Positions 46,824 through 59,200 of a stretch of 64,000 nucleotides of DNA are shown here, in pieces. Below the pieces are notes generated by a model. That model was not told the origin of the DNA and searched no databases. It saw only the letters and a program-made list of their open reading frames with translations. This DNA comes from Enoplosus armatus (lineage: Eukaryota; Chordata; Actinopteri; Centrarchiformes; Enoplosidae), in assembly GCF_043641665.1 (NCBI RefSeq), contig NC_092192.1, positions 19,060,658 to 19,124,657 of the forward strand, given 5' to 3'. How positions within the stretch are numbered: the stretch's first letter is position 1; each line of letters begins with the position of its first letter. The position numbers and the translations under genes are program-made.

Positions 46824-47550
46824 CGGAAATAAACACAGGGACTCGTCGACTCCTCACAGCGCGATTACAAAAAGCATCACCTGTAAGAGTAACTTCGCTT
46901 GAATATTAGATTGTTTTTAAAGAATGTCAGCTGATGTGACACGGTAACAGCACATTCATTCTCGTCTGGATGACACTCCTAGACAAGTCAGCCATGCTCC
47001 TTCGCAGAGCATTGTGGGAACAGCGCATAAATCAGAGGGGGCCGACGATGTGGTGCGTTCCTAGTGCTTTACAGAGTAGGAAATTCCCAATTTATAATAT
47101 GGAAAATGACCTTCCCTTCTAGGTATAGGTGTCACCCTGTTTCAGAAAGCCGCTTTAGAGAAAACTCGTTTAACCCGCTTTCTGAAACGGACCCCTAAAT
47201 GAAATGCAGGCAGTGTTTATTTAGTTACATCATTATAGACACTATTGTTTGACAAGTCGTTGTGTATCATCAGTGAAAATTTAATTAGATAGTAATGGCG
47301 TTATAATGACCTTCAAAGTTAAGGCCAGTAAGTCAATAACTCAACAATTATGATGTTGATTTCTTGCTCAGACTTTTTAACATGATTTTCCCCCACTATT
47401 TTAATAATGCGATAATGGAACACATCGGTTGGGAGTATTTACAAAGCTAAAAACACAATTTTCCGGCTTCTTACTTTGCCTCCAACGCCTCAGCGTTGCC
47501 TTTGCCTTGTCGCGATGATGTCGTACTACAGCTGAGTTACAAAGCACACC
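46824..47550. promoter_or_regulatory. Divergent emc6-shpk promoter region
   Basis: The presumed emc6 exon 1 ends (donor) at 46824 on the minus strand, and the shpk ATG is at 47551 on the plus strand. Between them is GCATTGTGGGAA (47009-47020), similar to part of the ZNF143/STAF motif often found in housekeeping and divergent promoters. A foldback repeat lies at 47137-47190. Start sites are inferred. Confidence 0.4.
47137..47190. repeat. Foldback (MITE-like) repeat
   Basis: CTGTTTCAGAAAGCCG and CCGCTTTCTGAAACGG form a near-perfect inverted repeat around a 22-nt spacer. It looks like a much shortened copy of a foldback family that I recall as frequent in fish genomes. It lies within the emc6-shpk divergent promoter. 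Confidence 0.55.
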
Positions 47551-50500
47551 ATGCCATCAGGAGTAATGTCGACCTATATCCTGGGTGTAGACGTGGGAAC
47601 CACGTCGGTAAAAGCCGTTTTATTAGAAACTGGCTCCAGATCGGTGGCTGCGAGTCAGACATTGCCAACTACGTCTGATATAATCGACAATAGCGGGATA
47701 AAGGTGAGTGCGCTCGCGTGCCACACCACTTACGTTGCAGCTCAGTAATATTAACTCACTGCTGTGTGTTTGTCTCGCGTGTAACCTGGCTGTGTTTCCA
47801 CGACACGCAGGCGAAAGAGCAGGATACTGGCCGGATCATAGGCACTCTGAACCGGTGCATCGGCCTGCTGCCCGGAGACAAACTGCAGCATGTCAGCAGC
47901 ATCGGGCTGTCCGGGCAGATGCACGGGGTTTTATTCTGGAAAGCAAAGAGCGGTGAGACTACTTCTACCTGCCTGCCTGAATGCATGTATATGCATTTCA
48001 TAACACGTGTGGTCAATTGTGTAACAACGGCTGTGATACATGAGCAGTTTGAACAGTTTGAGCAGTGAAGAAACTTCTTCATTCTTTGATTTAAAAAATA
48101 ATAATAAAACATTTTACACTTCAAATGAATTAGAGAGGAAATAGCGAGAGATAGTAAAGAGAGATTATTTTCAGAGCAAGTTGGTCTGATGGTCCTGGCC
48201 CCCAAAATGTAGAAAAATCTGCAAAACACTTGTAATTCCAACCGGAATATGTACTTATGCAGGTGAAGTATAAAAAAAAACCCAATTTCATCTAGGAAAT
48301 TTTGAATGTGTTGTTCAGAAAGTGTTACAACCGAAGCAAACAAGTTTCTCTATGTACTTTGTTACTGTAATAAGTGTGATTCTTCTAGATAAAGTTAAGA
48401 AAAATCGGATACGTACAGTGTATGACTCTTTATTATCCCGTCTGTCTTTAGAGACTTGTCTTTGATTTGGACAACAGTTCCCATAATGTTTAATCAGACC
48501 ACAGGCTTTAGAAAAACATTCACTAGTTACAATTACATTGATTGCCCAGTCTGTTCAAACAGTACACTGAAATCAGGAGGATTTCTTCTAATAACTCCTC
48601 TTTTAAACAGAAAAGAGGAGTTATTATAACTATGTTGCCCTCTGCTGGTTGTATCCAAAACCTGATATGAAAGTAGGTTTGTAATCATAGAACATCTACT
48701 GGGATGTTTTTGCATCCAAACAAAACCACTGAGTCAGATTTAACTTATTTTGTCTGCTGTATTTCGTCCGTGTCTCTCACCCCCTCGCAGGTTGTGATTG
48801 GTCCAACAGGGACTTCTTCACTGCCAGGGACACCAGTCAGCTGATCACCTGGCAGGATGGGCGCTGCAGCAGTAACTTCCTGTCCTCACTTCCAAAACCA
48901 GACTCACATCTCAGCGTAGCCGCGGGATTTGGCTGTGCAACAATCTTCTGGCTCATGAAACACAGGTCAGAATACAATTGTAGAGCCCACTGCACCACTT
49001 GGTTTTGTCATGTACGAAAGTGAACTGAAGTGAAAAGACGTGTGCTTTCACTGCAGGCCCGAGTTCCTTGAGGACTTCACAGTTGCGGGTACCATCCAGG
49101 ACTATGTGGTGTCCATGCTGTGTGGTTTAGACGGGTGTGTGATGACCCCTCAGAATGCAGCCAGCTGGGGCTTCTTCAACACTTCCTCCAACCAGTGGAA
49201 CATAGACATGTATGTGAAGCGCAGAACATCCTGTTTTAATAACACCTCAGTTCTGTGCTAGAGTTGGCAGAGCGAGTGTTCAAGTTCAAGTACTAAATGC
49301 ATGAAATGTTCTGTTGTTTGTGCACGCTTGGTGTTAAACCACTAAACACATTGTGCACTTCATTACAAGCTTGCAGTGTCAGAGTTGTTAAGCGTAACCT
49401 ACTTAACAAGAAACTGTGTGTGTGTGTGCATGCTCTAGTCTGAAGGGTGCCGGCTTCCCTTTGCGCCTGCTTCCTCAGTGTTCGCCATCTGGTGGCTTGG
49501 TGGGACAGACGTGCGCTGCCTGGCATGGCATCCCCGCTGGCACGCCAGTAGGGGGCGCCCTGGGAGACTTCCAATGCTCTGTCTACTCCTGCATGAGCGC
49601 GCGGACAGATGCAGGTGAAACAGGAAGTCCAGCCATCCCTCTCAGGCTAGGATCACACTTAATGCAGCGTTACTCTGTGACAGTTCATGCACTTGAGATA
49701 AAAGACTCTAGTGATAATGCTTCAATTGACTATAGTTAACTCTCTTAGGTTTTCGTAATGAAAACATTTAGATGGAAATATGAGAATAATTTCACTTATG
49801 CTGCATTTATGTAAAAATACCAAGTGCTATTAACCAGAGTTTAACATATTTGAATAAAAATACAACAATACTCTAGAATAAAGAAAGTATACAGCAGTAA
49901 ATACCCATATCTTCAAAACAATTGCATTATGCACCATGTGTAATCCCACAGTCAGTCTTTGATGACAGTTTGTACCTTTCTCCGAATTTCGCAGTTCTCA
50001 ACATAAGCACGTCGGCCCAGCTGACCTTCTCCATGCCAGCTGACTTCAGACCTCCAGATTCTCCTGAGCCGGCCTCCTCCATCTCCTACTTCCCTTACTT
50101 TGACAACTTGTACTTGGCGGTGGCAGCTTCACTCAACGGAGGGAATGTACTGGCCACTTTTGTGGAGATGCTCACTGCCTGGATGAAGGAGCTTGGTATG
50201 TAGTTTTAGCCACGCTAGTAGCATGGTTCAAGGGGTTGGCATGGCAAGGGGTTTGTTCCAGACTAAAATATCACGTCAACTCTTGGGACGGATCGCCGTG
50301 ATATTTTGGTGTAGACATTCATGGTTCACAGATGATGAACGCTAATTACTTTGGAGACCCCCTGAGATTTTTACTTTAACGCCAACATGAGGTCGACATA
50401 TGTGGTTTTGTGTTAAGTTTCTCAACAGCTATTGGATTGATTGCATGTTAGCATGCTGACGTTAGCATTTTGCTCAAAGCAGCGCATAGAGCTGCAAGCA

Positions 50501-51289
50501 TGGCTGAAGACTCTTGGTCATGTTCAAACTTTAATTCTGGAAATAACCACGCAAGAAGTGAGTCAGCCTGGTTAGATGTGTACCGAGCCAATCGGCACAC
50601 ATTTAAATGATAAATGCCGCCTCTCCAAAACTATTAAAACAGGGCCGTGTAGATGCAAAATGACTGTAATCTGCGTGATGCATTTCAAACACCAGCTGTA
50701 CTTAAAAACACACTTGCAGATCAACCACTAAACTGCTCTGGCCTAAAATTGAAAGCAGCATCAATGGCAGCCCAGAGGCAATTTCATTGTTCATTTGATT
50801 GATCACAGTAAATTGATGCCAAAATGACTCATAGATCATTGCCAGTAAATGTGTTTCATCCAAATGTTAAATGGCTCCTCTTCATCCCTCACAGGCGCAG
50901 AGTTGAGTGATTCGTGCTTATATGAGAAGCTGATTCGTTGCGCCCTGAATCAGGAAACGAGTGACCTGAGGGTGAGTCCTACCATCCTTGGAGAGAGACA
51001 CAACCCTCTCTGCCTGGGTCAAGTGACCAACATCTCCACTACCAATCTCTCCCTGGGTCATTTGACCAGGGCGCTGTGCCGCGGAGTCCTGGACAACATC
51101 ACCTCCATGATGCCCGCTGAGCGTCTGCAGCAGGCAGGGGTCAGCAGGATTGTGGCCAGTGGGAGCGCCATCGCCCGCAATGAGGTGCTAAAGCAGGAGG
51201 TGGAGAAGGCGTTCCCTCAGCCGGTGGTTTACGGACAAAACGCGGACTCTGCTGTCGGAGTGGCCATGGTCCTCTATGATCTGCTTTGA
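47551..51289 (+). CDS. shpk: Sedoheptulokinase (FGGY carbohydrate kinase)
   Basis: Seven coding exons splice in frame to 464 residues: 47551-47703, 47811-47952, 48791-48965, 49057-49209, 49439-49614, 49995-50195 and 50895-51289. SHPK (CARKL) phosphorylates sedoheptulose to sedoheptulose-7-phosphate in the cytosol, feeding the pentose phosphate pathway. Seen are the N-terminal phosphate-binding loop LGVDVGTTSVKAV, SGQMHGVLFWK, ITWQDGRCSS, GFGCATIFWLMKH, NAASWGFFNT and GVALGD-like GGALGDFQ. Then come PYFDNLYLAVAASLNGGNVL, TPTILGERH-like SPTILGERHNP and the ATP-side loop RIVASGSAIARNEVLKQEV. Length matches the human enzyme. A second in-frame ATG at 47566 is also possible. The human gene sits head-to-head with CTNS; here emc6 takes that place. 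Confidence 0.95.
48590..48625. repeat. Perfect 15-bp hairpin in shpk intron 2
   Basis: AATAACTCCTCTTTT, then a 6-nt loop (aaacag), then the exact reverse complement. It would fold on either strand; no further family features seen. Confidence 0.85.
50205..50530. repeat. Interspersed percomorph-type repeat, copy 2
   Basis: It carries 'tgtagacattcatggttcac', 'caacagctattggattgatt' and 'gcatgctgacgttagcattt', shared with the repeat at 63070-63545 and in part with 65-260. It lies in shpk intron 6 and looks like an old, internally shortened copy. Confidence 0.6.
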
Positions 51290-51840
51290 ATGAGAGTTTT
51301 GATCCACAGGGGAGTCCCTGTCTGTTTACATGAATAATGGAGAGTTTTGCACACTTTTACCTTTTAAAGAATGGTATCGCTTTGTTTAAGGAACAATCAG
51401 GCAAACTGAAATGCTACAACATATTTTGCTCTGTGAAACTAAAAGCAAAAATGTATCCTGTGGCTCACTATGTGCAGTGAGGAGTTTTAGGACCAAAAGA
51501 TTGAAGCTACCAAATGACTCAAACTAGCTGGTGAGTGCAGCTGCAAATCCCCCTTCAAGCATTTAATTTCACTGTGACGGAACAAGCTGTGCTGGACATT
51601 TCTGGGTCTGTCTTATTGTTCTTTAGTAGTAAATGTTTTCAGACAACATGATGCACCGTCACAGATGTAGTAATAATAGAATGCAACAAGTTCTTGCTCA
51701 TTCCCTGCATGTTGCCGAAAGGCAGAATCTAAAATTCCTGAAGTGGATATAAATCACAGCGCTGCTGGAATGCTTTGAAGATCACAGATTAATGATCACA
51801 GATTTATGATCGTAGTATTTGACGGTGGACCATTTCTTTA

Positions 51841-51875
51841 GATAAAACCATGTCTTGTCATGACATGGTTTTATC
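51841..51875. repeat. Perfect 14-bp hairpin in shpk 3' region
   Basis: GATAAAACCATGTC, a 7-nt loop (ttgtcat), then the exact reverse complement. It stands about 550 bp after the shpk stop codon. If the AATAAA at 52543-52548 is the shpk polyadenylation signal, the stem-loop would be in the mRNA. Confidence 0.85.
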
Positions 51876-52542
51876 AGTAAAGCCAGCGAGATGAGGTGTA
51901 GCAACTATTAACATATTAGCATTCAAGCAGAAAATTGTCTATCAAGAAAATGCCTTTCTTTCTCTTGACTTTAAGTCTTAATCTTCCGTTTAGAGTTTCT
52001 GCTACTCACAGAGTGGGTAAATGTCCTTGATTTTTGTCAGTTTTTAATGTTGATTTTGCTTTAAGTACTTGTCAGCTTTGTTTTCAAGAAGGTGATCTTA
52101 ATTTTATCAGCAGCTGTAGAATTTGCCTTACCTCTGCTGGTGCTTCCTGTCATGATCCAGTGTAGTAAGAATAAGGGAGATCAAAGTGACAATGAATGAG
52201 AAAGGAGACGTATTTGGTCTGAACTGTCCAGATAGGCAACTCAATGCTGGTATTTACACAAATTTAAAAGTTGTATGTATGAAAAAAGAAATGAGCTTGC
52301 GTAGCTTCCAGATTTTGCCTCAGATGAGGGTCGATGCAGATCATGACAAACCAGCATTTCACATGAAATCAGCAACACTGTTGATCATTTTCTATAATAA
52401 TGAGTGAATACCAGTTAATACAGTCGTGACTGAAAAACGCACAACATTAGTGTTATTAGTATTAATTATTCTAGAATAATATTTTGTTGAAATTGTTATT
52501 TTTCTCTCAACGGGCCAGTAGTTCACACCTGATTATGGTACA

Positions 52543-52548
52543 AATAAA
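52543..52548 (+). other. Likely shpk polyadenylation signal
   Basis: The first AATAAA that I see after the shpk stop codon, 1.25 kb downstream and about 90 bp before the Tc1 insertion. A transcript ending here would have a long 3' UTR. Confidence 0.4.
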
Positions 52549-52638
52549 GCAGTATTAATAATTCCTTTTTTGTCTCAAATCATTTTGAATGTCACTGAAT
52601 TTTAATAATAATATTAATATTATATTATTTTTAATATA

Positions 52639-54239
52639 CAGTGGGGCAAAAAAGTATTTAGTCAGCCACCAATTGTGCAAGTTCTCCCACTTAAAAAGAT
52701 GAGAGAGGCCTGTAATTTTCATCACAGGTACACTTCAACTATGAGAGACAGAATGGGGGGAAAGAATCCAGGAAATCACATTGTAGGATTTTTAATGAAT
52801 TAATTGGTAAATTCCTCGGTAAAATAAGTATTTGGTCACCTACAAACAAGCAAGATTTCTGGCTCTCACAGACCTGTAACTTCTTCTTTAAGAGGCTCCT
52901 CTGTCCTCCACTCGTTACCTGTATTAATGGCACCTGTTTGAACTCTTTATCAGTATAAAAGACACCTGTCCACAACCTCAAACAGTCAGACTCCAAACTC
53001 CACTATGGCCAAGGCCAAAGAGCTGTCAAAGGACACCAGAAACAAAATTGTAGACCTGCACCAGGCTGGGAAGACTGAATCTGCAATAGGTAAGCAGCTT
53101 GGTGTGAAGAAATCAACTATGGGAGCAATTATTAGAAAATGGAAGACATACAAGACCACTGATAATCTCCCTCGATCTGGGGCTCCACGCAAGATCTCAC
53201 CCCGTGGGGTCAAAATGATCACGAGAACGGTGAGCAAAAATCCCAGAACCACACGGGGGGACCTAGTGAATGACCTGCAGAGAGCTGGGACCAAAGTAAC
53301 AAAGGCTACCATCAGTAACACACTACGCCGCCAGGGACTCAAATCCTGCAGTGCCAGACGTGTCCCCCTGCTTAAGCCAGTACTTGTCCAGGCCCGTCTG
53401 AAGTTTGCTAGAGAGCATTTGGATGATCCATAAGAGGATTGGGAGAATTTCATATGGTCAGATGAAACCAAAATAGAACTTTTTGGTAACAACTCAACTT
53501 GTCGTGTTTGGAGGAGAAAGAATGCTGAGATGCATCCAAAGAACACCATACCTACTGTGAAGCACGGGGGTGGAAACATCATGCTTTGGGGCTGTTTTTC
53601 TGCAAAGGGACCAGGACGACTGATCCGTGTAAAGGAAAGAATGAATGGGGCCATGTATCGTGAGATTTTGAGTGAAAACCTCCTTCCATCAGCAAGGGCA
53701 TTGAAGATGAAACGTGGCTGGGTCTTTCAGCATGACAATGATCCCAAACACACCGCCCGGGCAACGAAGGAGTGGCTTCGTAAGAAGCATTTCAAGGTCC
53801 TGGAGTGGCCTAGCCAGTCTCCAGATCTCAACCCCATAGAAAATCTTTGGAGGGAGTTGAAAGTCCGTGTTGCCCAGCGACAGCCCCAAAACATCACTGC
53901 TCTAGAGGGGGTCTGCATGGAGGAATGGGCCAAAATACCAGCAACAGTGTGTGAAAACCTTGTGAAGACTTACAGAAAACGTTTGACCTCTGTCATTGCC
54001 AACAAAGGGTATATAACAAAGTATTGAGATGAACTTTTGTTATTGACCAAATACTTATTTTCCACCATAATTTGCAAATAAATTCTTTAAAAATCAGACA
54101 ATGTGATTTTTTTGGATTTTTTTTTCTCATTTTGTCTCTCATAGTTGAGGTATACCTATGATGAAAATTGGAGATCTCATCTGTTAAGTGGGAGAACTTG
54201 CACAATTGGTGGCTGACTAAATACTTTTTTGCCCCACTG
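52639..54239 (+). mobile_element. Full-length Tc1-like transposon (IR/DR type)
   Basis: A 1601-bp element between two TA dinucleotides (52637-52638 and 54240-54241), the usual target duplication. Both ends start CAGTGGGGCAAAAAAGTATT, and the inverted repeats run about 200 bp each. Each holds an outer copy and an inner copy of the repeat around AAGTATTT(A/G)GTCA (inner copies near 52822-52838 and 54043-54061), so it is of the IR/DR class like Sleeping Beauty. It contains one transposase gene in plus orientation. The two ends differ by scattered substitutions, so it is not a very fresh insertion. It lies between shpk and trpv1. Confidence 0.95.
53005..54027 (+). pseudogene. Tc1-like transposase with one in-frame stop
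   Basis: The frame encodes 340 codons plus the final stop, the usual size for Tc1 transposases, and is broken only by a TAA at 53431-53433 (codon 143). There is no frameshift. The paired helix-turn-helix DNA-binding region is intact (about residues 5-110, with GAPRKIS between the two halves). All three catalytic acidic residues are present: D in WSDETK, D in HDNDPKH and E in [11 protein letters not shown]. The break lies between the DNA-binding and catalytic domains. This copy cannot make full transposase by normal translation, but its ends look suitable for mobilisation by another copy. Confidence 0.93.
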
Positions 54240-54241
54240 TA

Positions 54242-56247
54242 TTCTACTTCTTGAGTGAGTCACCAGGATCCTATTCTGGTGCATGGACTCAGTTGTGAAT
54301 GGAAAGCCTTATCTTTGCATAAAAAGACACTGATACTGAAAAATCCAGTTAAACATTGGGGGTGAGGCTCCAGGCTGTGCAATACCAGAGATAAAGTGTT
54401 GTTTGGTCTGGTGCCTCTGTGTGTGACATTTTAAATACTTGAATCACACTGCCGACAGTAACCATCTCGCTGTGTGAAGAAGGCCTGGCTCCCCTGTTGA
54501 TCTGTGAAAAAAGGAAGTGATCTTAAGAGAGGAAATCGTCTCATGAGGGCAGATCTACAGCTCGTGCTGGTAGGCAGAAGCTCTGCGACCACACACTCAG
54601 TCACAGGACTGAAACCTCTCGAGTTATGTGAAACACAGGAAGCACATCAGCAGCATAATGGACTGGAAAAAAAAGGAGACTCGCTTTAGAAATATTAAGT
54701 GACAGAAAAACCTGAGTGAGAAAAGTAGCATTTCCGAAGGGTAAGTTATTAATTTATGATATAATATTCATTACAATATATCGACCTCATTTTCTTGTCG
54801 TAGGAATAAACAGCTCAGTCGCTCCTCTGTGATTAACTCATGAAGTTAATCAGTTAAGCAGCTTGGTTCATGCCAGATAATACACTGATTCCTTTGTGGT
54901 GTTTTTTGCTGTCTTGGCTTGATCAGAGATGGTCAATACAGCATCCTCTTAAGCACTCAAGGCTCCAGTAATGTGCTCTGATATTCTCTAGGGCGTGTCA
55001 CGTTATCTCCCTCTGGCTTGTTCCTGGTTATCTCACCCCCGTTACGTTAGGAGGAACATCTTGGGACGCAGCACAATAATGCTGCATATCTGTGCAGAGG
55101 CATTCCACTGTGTACTTCTGTTTTTGACTCGAAGATCCACAAACTGGAACAGGAAGATTTAACTTCTGGTGAGTCAAATGATGTGTTATGGTTGTGTTTT
55201 ATATAATTCGATTGCTTCTGGTCCTGAAGAATATTGTGAAACATCTGTCGTATCATGAGCAAAATCCTCTGTTTGTACATTCTCATAACATGCTATTGTG
55301 ATCTGTTGTCATATATTTTGTACACTTGAACATGCAGCCATGCAGACATTTAAAAAGATGCTTGTTTTGTGCTTGTTTTATGAGATGTAATGAGGGTATG
55401 GAAAAGAATGGCCACAAATCAATAAGTACATAACATGGCATGGGGTGGAAGAAGAAGCTTCAGCCCACACAACTGAACAACAAAGGGCTTTTAGAATACT
55501 GTACTTATAGTTGTGTCAATGAAAACAGATGTTTAATTCATGTACGACAAAATAATTGAACTAAAGAATACATTCATGTTTCACTGGGAAATCTTTTTTG
55601 ATAAGATATGCATACTTCTTTGTTTTTCCATTCTTTCTTTCTTGCCGTGCTATATATTCCTCTTGATAAGATCACAGAGTTTCCACTGAGTCGTTTCAAT
55701 TCCCCATTCCCTGACTGAAAAGGGGAACAAGAAGCCACCAAAGACTTGGTCCCATCATCCTCAACACGTCTACCTTTTAGATCTAAATATCTTTCATTCC
55801 ATTCCAGGAATATTTTCATTTCATTTTCTCACTGATTCTGATTCTGTGTAAAGTGTACTGCATATGATTGGATTATTCTGCAAAGAAGTGGTTCCCAGAT
55901 CAAGTGTGTGTGGCCACAGCTGTCATGGAAATCTTCCTCTAAATACACTCCTTTGTTGGTCACTGGGGGTGCAACATCACATGTCACATTGTGCCCTTAA
56001 AGGCCAGTGAGGTGATCCCCTGTGGTAAACATGATTCAGACCCTGCTGATACAAACACATAGTAACTCATGTTAAAGCACCAATGCTTGCATTGTTTACA
56101 GCAGTGGCTTTCAACTGCCTTTGGCTTGTGACCATTTAAAAAAACAGCTGCTCTAAATGGGAATCTGTGCTTGAAGAGAACTGCTTTACCACATGTGCAA
56201 CTTCACCGAATCTGTTGGTTGTTGTCTTGTGCTGTGTTTCTATGCAG
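54242..56247. other. shpk-trpv1 intergenic DNA and possible trpv1 5' exons
   Basis: No coding exon seen. A possible non-coding trpv1 exon could end at the donor-like 'aacttctg|gtgagt' near 55168, but nothing else confirms it. The exon with the trpv1 ATG begins at 56248 after 'tatgcag'. Confidence 0.35.
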
Positions 56248-56269
56248 ACCGCTGGAGCAAGAGGTGAGG

Positions 56270-59200
56270 ATGGACAAGTCAGAGATGTTCGGCTTCTCTC
56301 TGGAGGCAGACAACAGGACGGAGGCGGAGAAGTCACGGCAGAAAGCGACAAAGAAGGACGGGCTGGTTTCTGCCCTGGGGTTGGGCCAGGAGTCGCCCAA
56401 GGCTCCCATGGACACCGATTACCAGGAGGAAATGGAGGCGGCCAAGCCTCAAATCAGATTCAATCTCAACTTTGACAAGTGAGCCTCTCCATGCAAAGAC
56501 ACAGGGATCTCTGCCTTTTTTCATTCTCATCATACCATGGGCGCTGTGTGTTATCAAGCCCCACAGTGTTGATTAATGTGGAGTGTGAAGCTGCTTGACC
56601 TTTTGACCCACATGAATCTTTTTTAACACCGTTATTTGTTGTTTTTAGAGGGATTCGAGGTGAGGAGGAGCACAGCAGGGAGAGAGACAGCAAAACATTT
56701 AACATCGATAGGTTGTTTGAAGCAGTGGCAAACAGGGACGTCGAAAAGCTGGGCTGCCTGCATCCGTACCTGCGCCAGAACATGAAGAAACTCTCAGACT
56801 CTTTGTGTGAGTGTGAGACCCACAATGCAACAGCTGCACCAGACAGTAAGCTGTCTGGTACCCGTGTGGTAACTCCCTGAATGTGCTGTTACACCCGCAG
56901 ATCAGTCCTATGGTAAAACCGCCCTGATGAAGGCTCTGCTGCACCTCAAAGACGGCAAGAACGAGACGGTGGAACTGTTAATTGACATTTCAGAGAAGAT
57001 GGGCGACATTAAAGAGTTTGTGAATTCAGCCTACACCAACAGCTACTACAAAGGTCAGCTGTGTATGAAGCAGAACTGCTGTCAGAATGAACGTTTACAT
57101 TATTAACATTATTGGTGTCTTTCATCAAACACAGACAATGTGACTGACTTTCTGGTATGTGTTGGTGTGTGACTCAGGCCAGACAGCCCTCCATATAGCC
57201 ATTGAGAGGAGGACTATTTCCTATGTGAAGCTGCTGGTCAGTAAAGGAGCAGACGTCCATGCCAAAGCCTGCGGAATATTCTTCAAGCCTCACGACGGCC
57301 CCAACTTCTACTTTGGTGAGTCCATGCTGCTGCAGGGGGGAGCACCCACCTCTGGAGCCTCACACAAAGATCCTCTATTGACAGGAGTCACATATTACCA
57401 CTTTTATCACTGAGTGAAAAACTTTTATTTGAGTTTCACAGCATCTTATTTGCTAAACCTTGACAATGAGTAACTTAGAGCAATACAATACATTTTCATT
57501 ATTTCTAAGTTAGTCATTTTGATGATTAAACTTTACTTAATTTTAATTTAAGGTGAAAAATAAAGACAGTACATCACTACTGAATTAGCATTGTGACTAT
57601 TACAGGATCATAGCAGAGGTGTGATCTTTTCCTGAGCATAATATAACACACCAACTGTTTATTGGCACATTTCTCCCATTCACAGGACAACACCACCACC
57701 AACTGCTGATACGTAATACTACATGTGTGCATAGGTATCCTCATACAGGGTCCTGTTCCAAGAGGCAGGGAGTTAAAGCCCAGAATACTCTGGAATGAGT
57801 CTGAACTGATGTTTAGATGGTGCAAAGTTATCTAGATACCTCAGTCGCCCTACTTCTCAGAAAAGACCAGAGTACAGACAAGACAAGGACCTATTCACCA
57901 AAACATGGCTCTACTGCACCACTAGTGGTCAAAAGTTCCACATGGTACCTGAAATATTCAAACAAGTTGTCTATTTTATTAAAGTTTATTTAAAGATCCC
58001 CTCCAGAAAATATGCTGCTGTGAATAATAATTTGTGTCTGATATATTCTGTCCACAAAAAAAGTGAAATGACCTTGTTAAACAATTCGTAAAATTACATC
58101 TGATCCCTTTTCCTCTTGAAAAATCCAGATTCTATGAATATTCAAATATTTCTCTTTTCAAAAGTTTAACTGCTGGACACAAGATGCGTCCTACTTCCCT
58201 GGAAAGTCCATTCTCAGTGTACGTGTTTGTGTTTCCACATCACAAACCAATTGTATGAAAATTGTTAGGGTGGGAGGGGTGGTCAGAAAAAGGGGAGGGT
58301 ATTATAATTTTTATTTTACTGAAGTGAGAGTTGTTTGACTTTTTTGGGAGAGCAGGGGAGGTTTTTTTTCTTTCCCCATATTCGTGTTTAATTCAGCCTT
58401 GCTTATCATATAAAAATAAGATCAAAATGGTTACATAAAAATGCTATCGTGTATGCCATGGTATGGCTGTTTACAGTTTAGAACCTTACTAAAATGATCC
58501 GCAGGTGCATTTTCCACCCTTGAGCGATCCGAACATACTTTAGCGTTCATTCTTTCACAGTTGACAAAACTGCAACCAAGCTTTCTCTATATATTTCACT
58601 TTGCATATAAAACCAAACTCCCTAATGCGTACAACAAGAGCCTACTGGTCCTGCAGCATGGGCTGGAGTATTTGGTAAAATCAGGGTACATCAGCTTGAA
58701 TTCTTTATGCTTTTTTTTCTTTTTTTTAGCACCTTAATACTGTTCAGTTATTTAAAGTTATTTGTGGGAGGGTGTTGCAGTTCTTTTTGTAAATCAAGGG
58801 AGGGTCCCAAAGAAAGTCATTTTTGTAGAGTCCCTAAATTGCATACTGGACCATGATTGGCTTCCAAACTAGCTCATATGAACACGTGACAACCTCCTGG
58901 TGTCATACATGCTCACACATCACTCTGCACAGTGAAGCTCAAACATCCACGTTAAGTAACAATAAGCAAAACACATTTTTGAGAGGAGGGGGACTTTAAC
59001 GATAAATTAATTTTTGTGGCATCAGTCTAAAAGGTCTGCTGTGAAAGGTCGTGCTTGTACTGTGATGGATTGAATGTGGCCACGAGTTTGCATTTATGCA
59101 TTTAAGTCAGTTATATAGGGAGAACAGCTGTAAATGAACAGAGTCTTTCTCTCTGTGTCGTCCACAGGCGAGCTGCCTCTGTCTCTGGCCGCCTGCACCA

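Noticed and set aside
47756..48343. Minus-strand frame of 195 codons over shpk exon 2 and intron 2
   Set aside because: It crosses a real shpk exon in antisense and has no recognisable domain.
52986..53654. Antisense frame over the Tc1 transposase
   Set aside because: Shadow of the transposase on the other strand; the plus strand shows clear domain motifs and catalytic residues.
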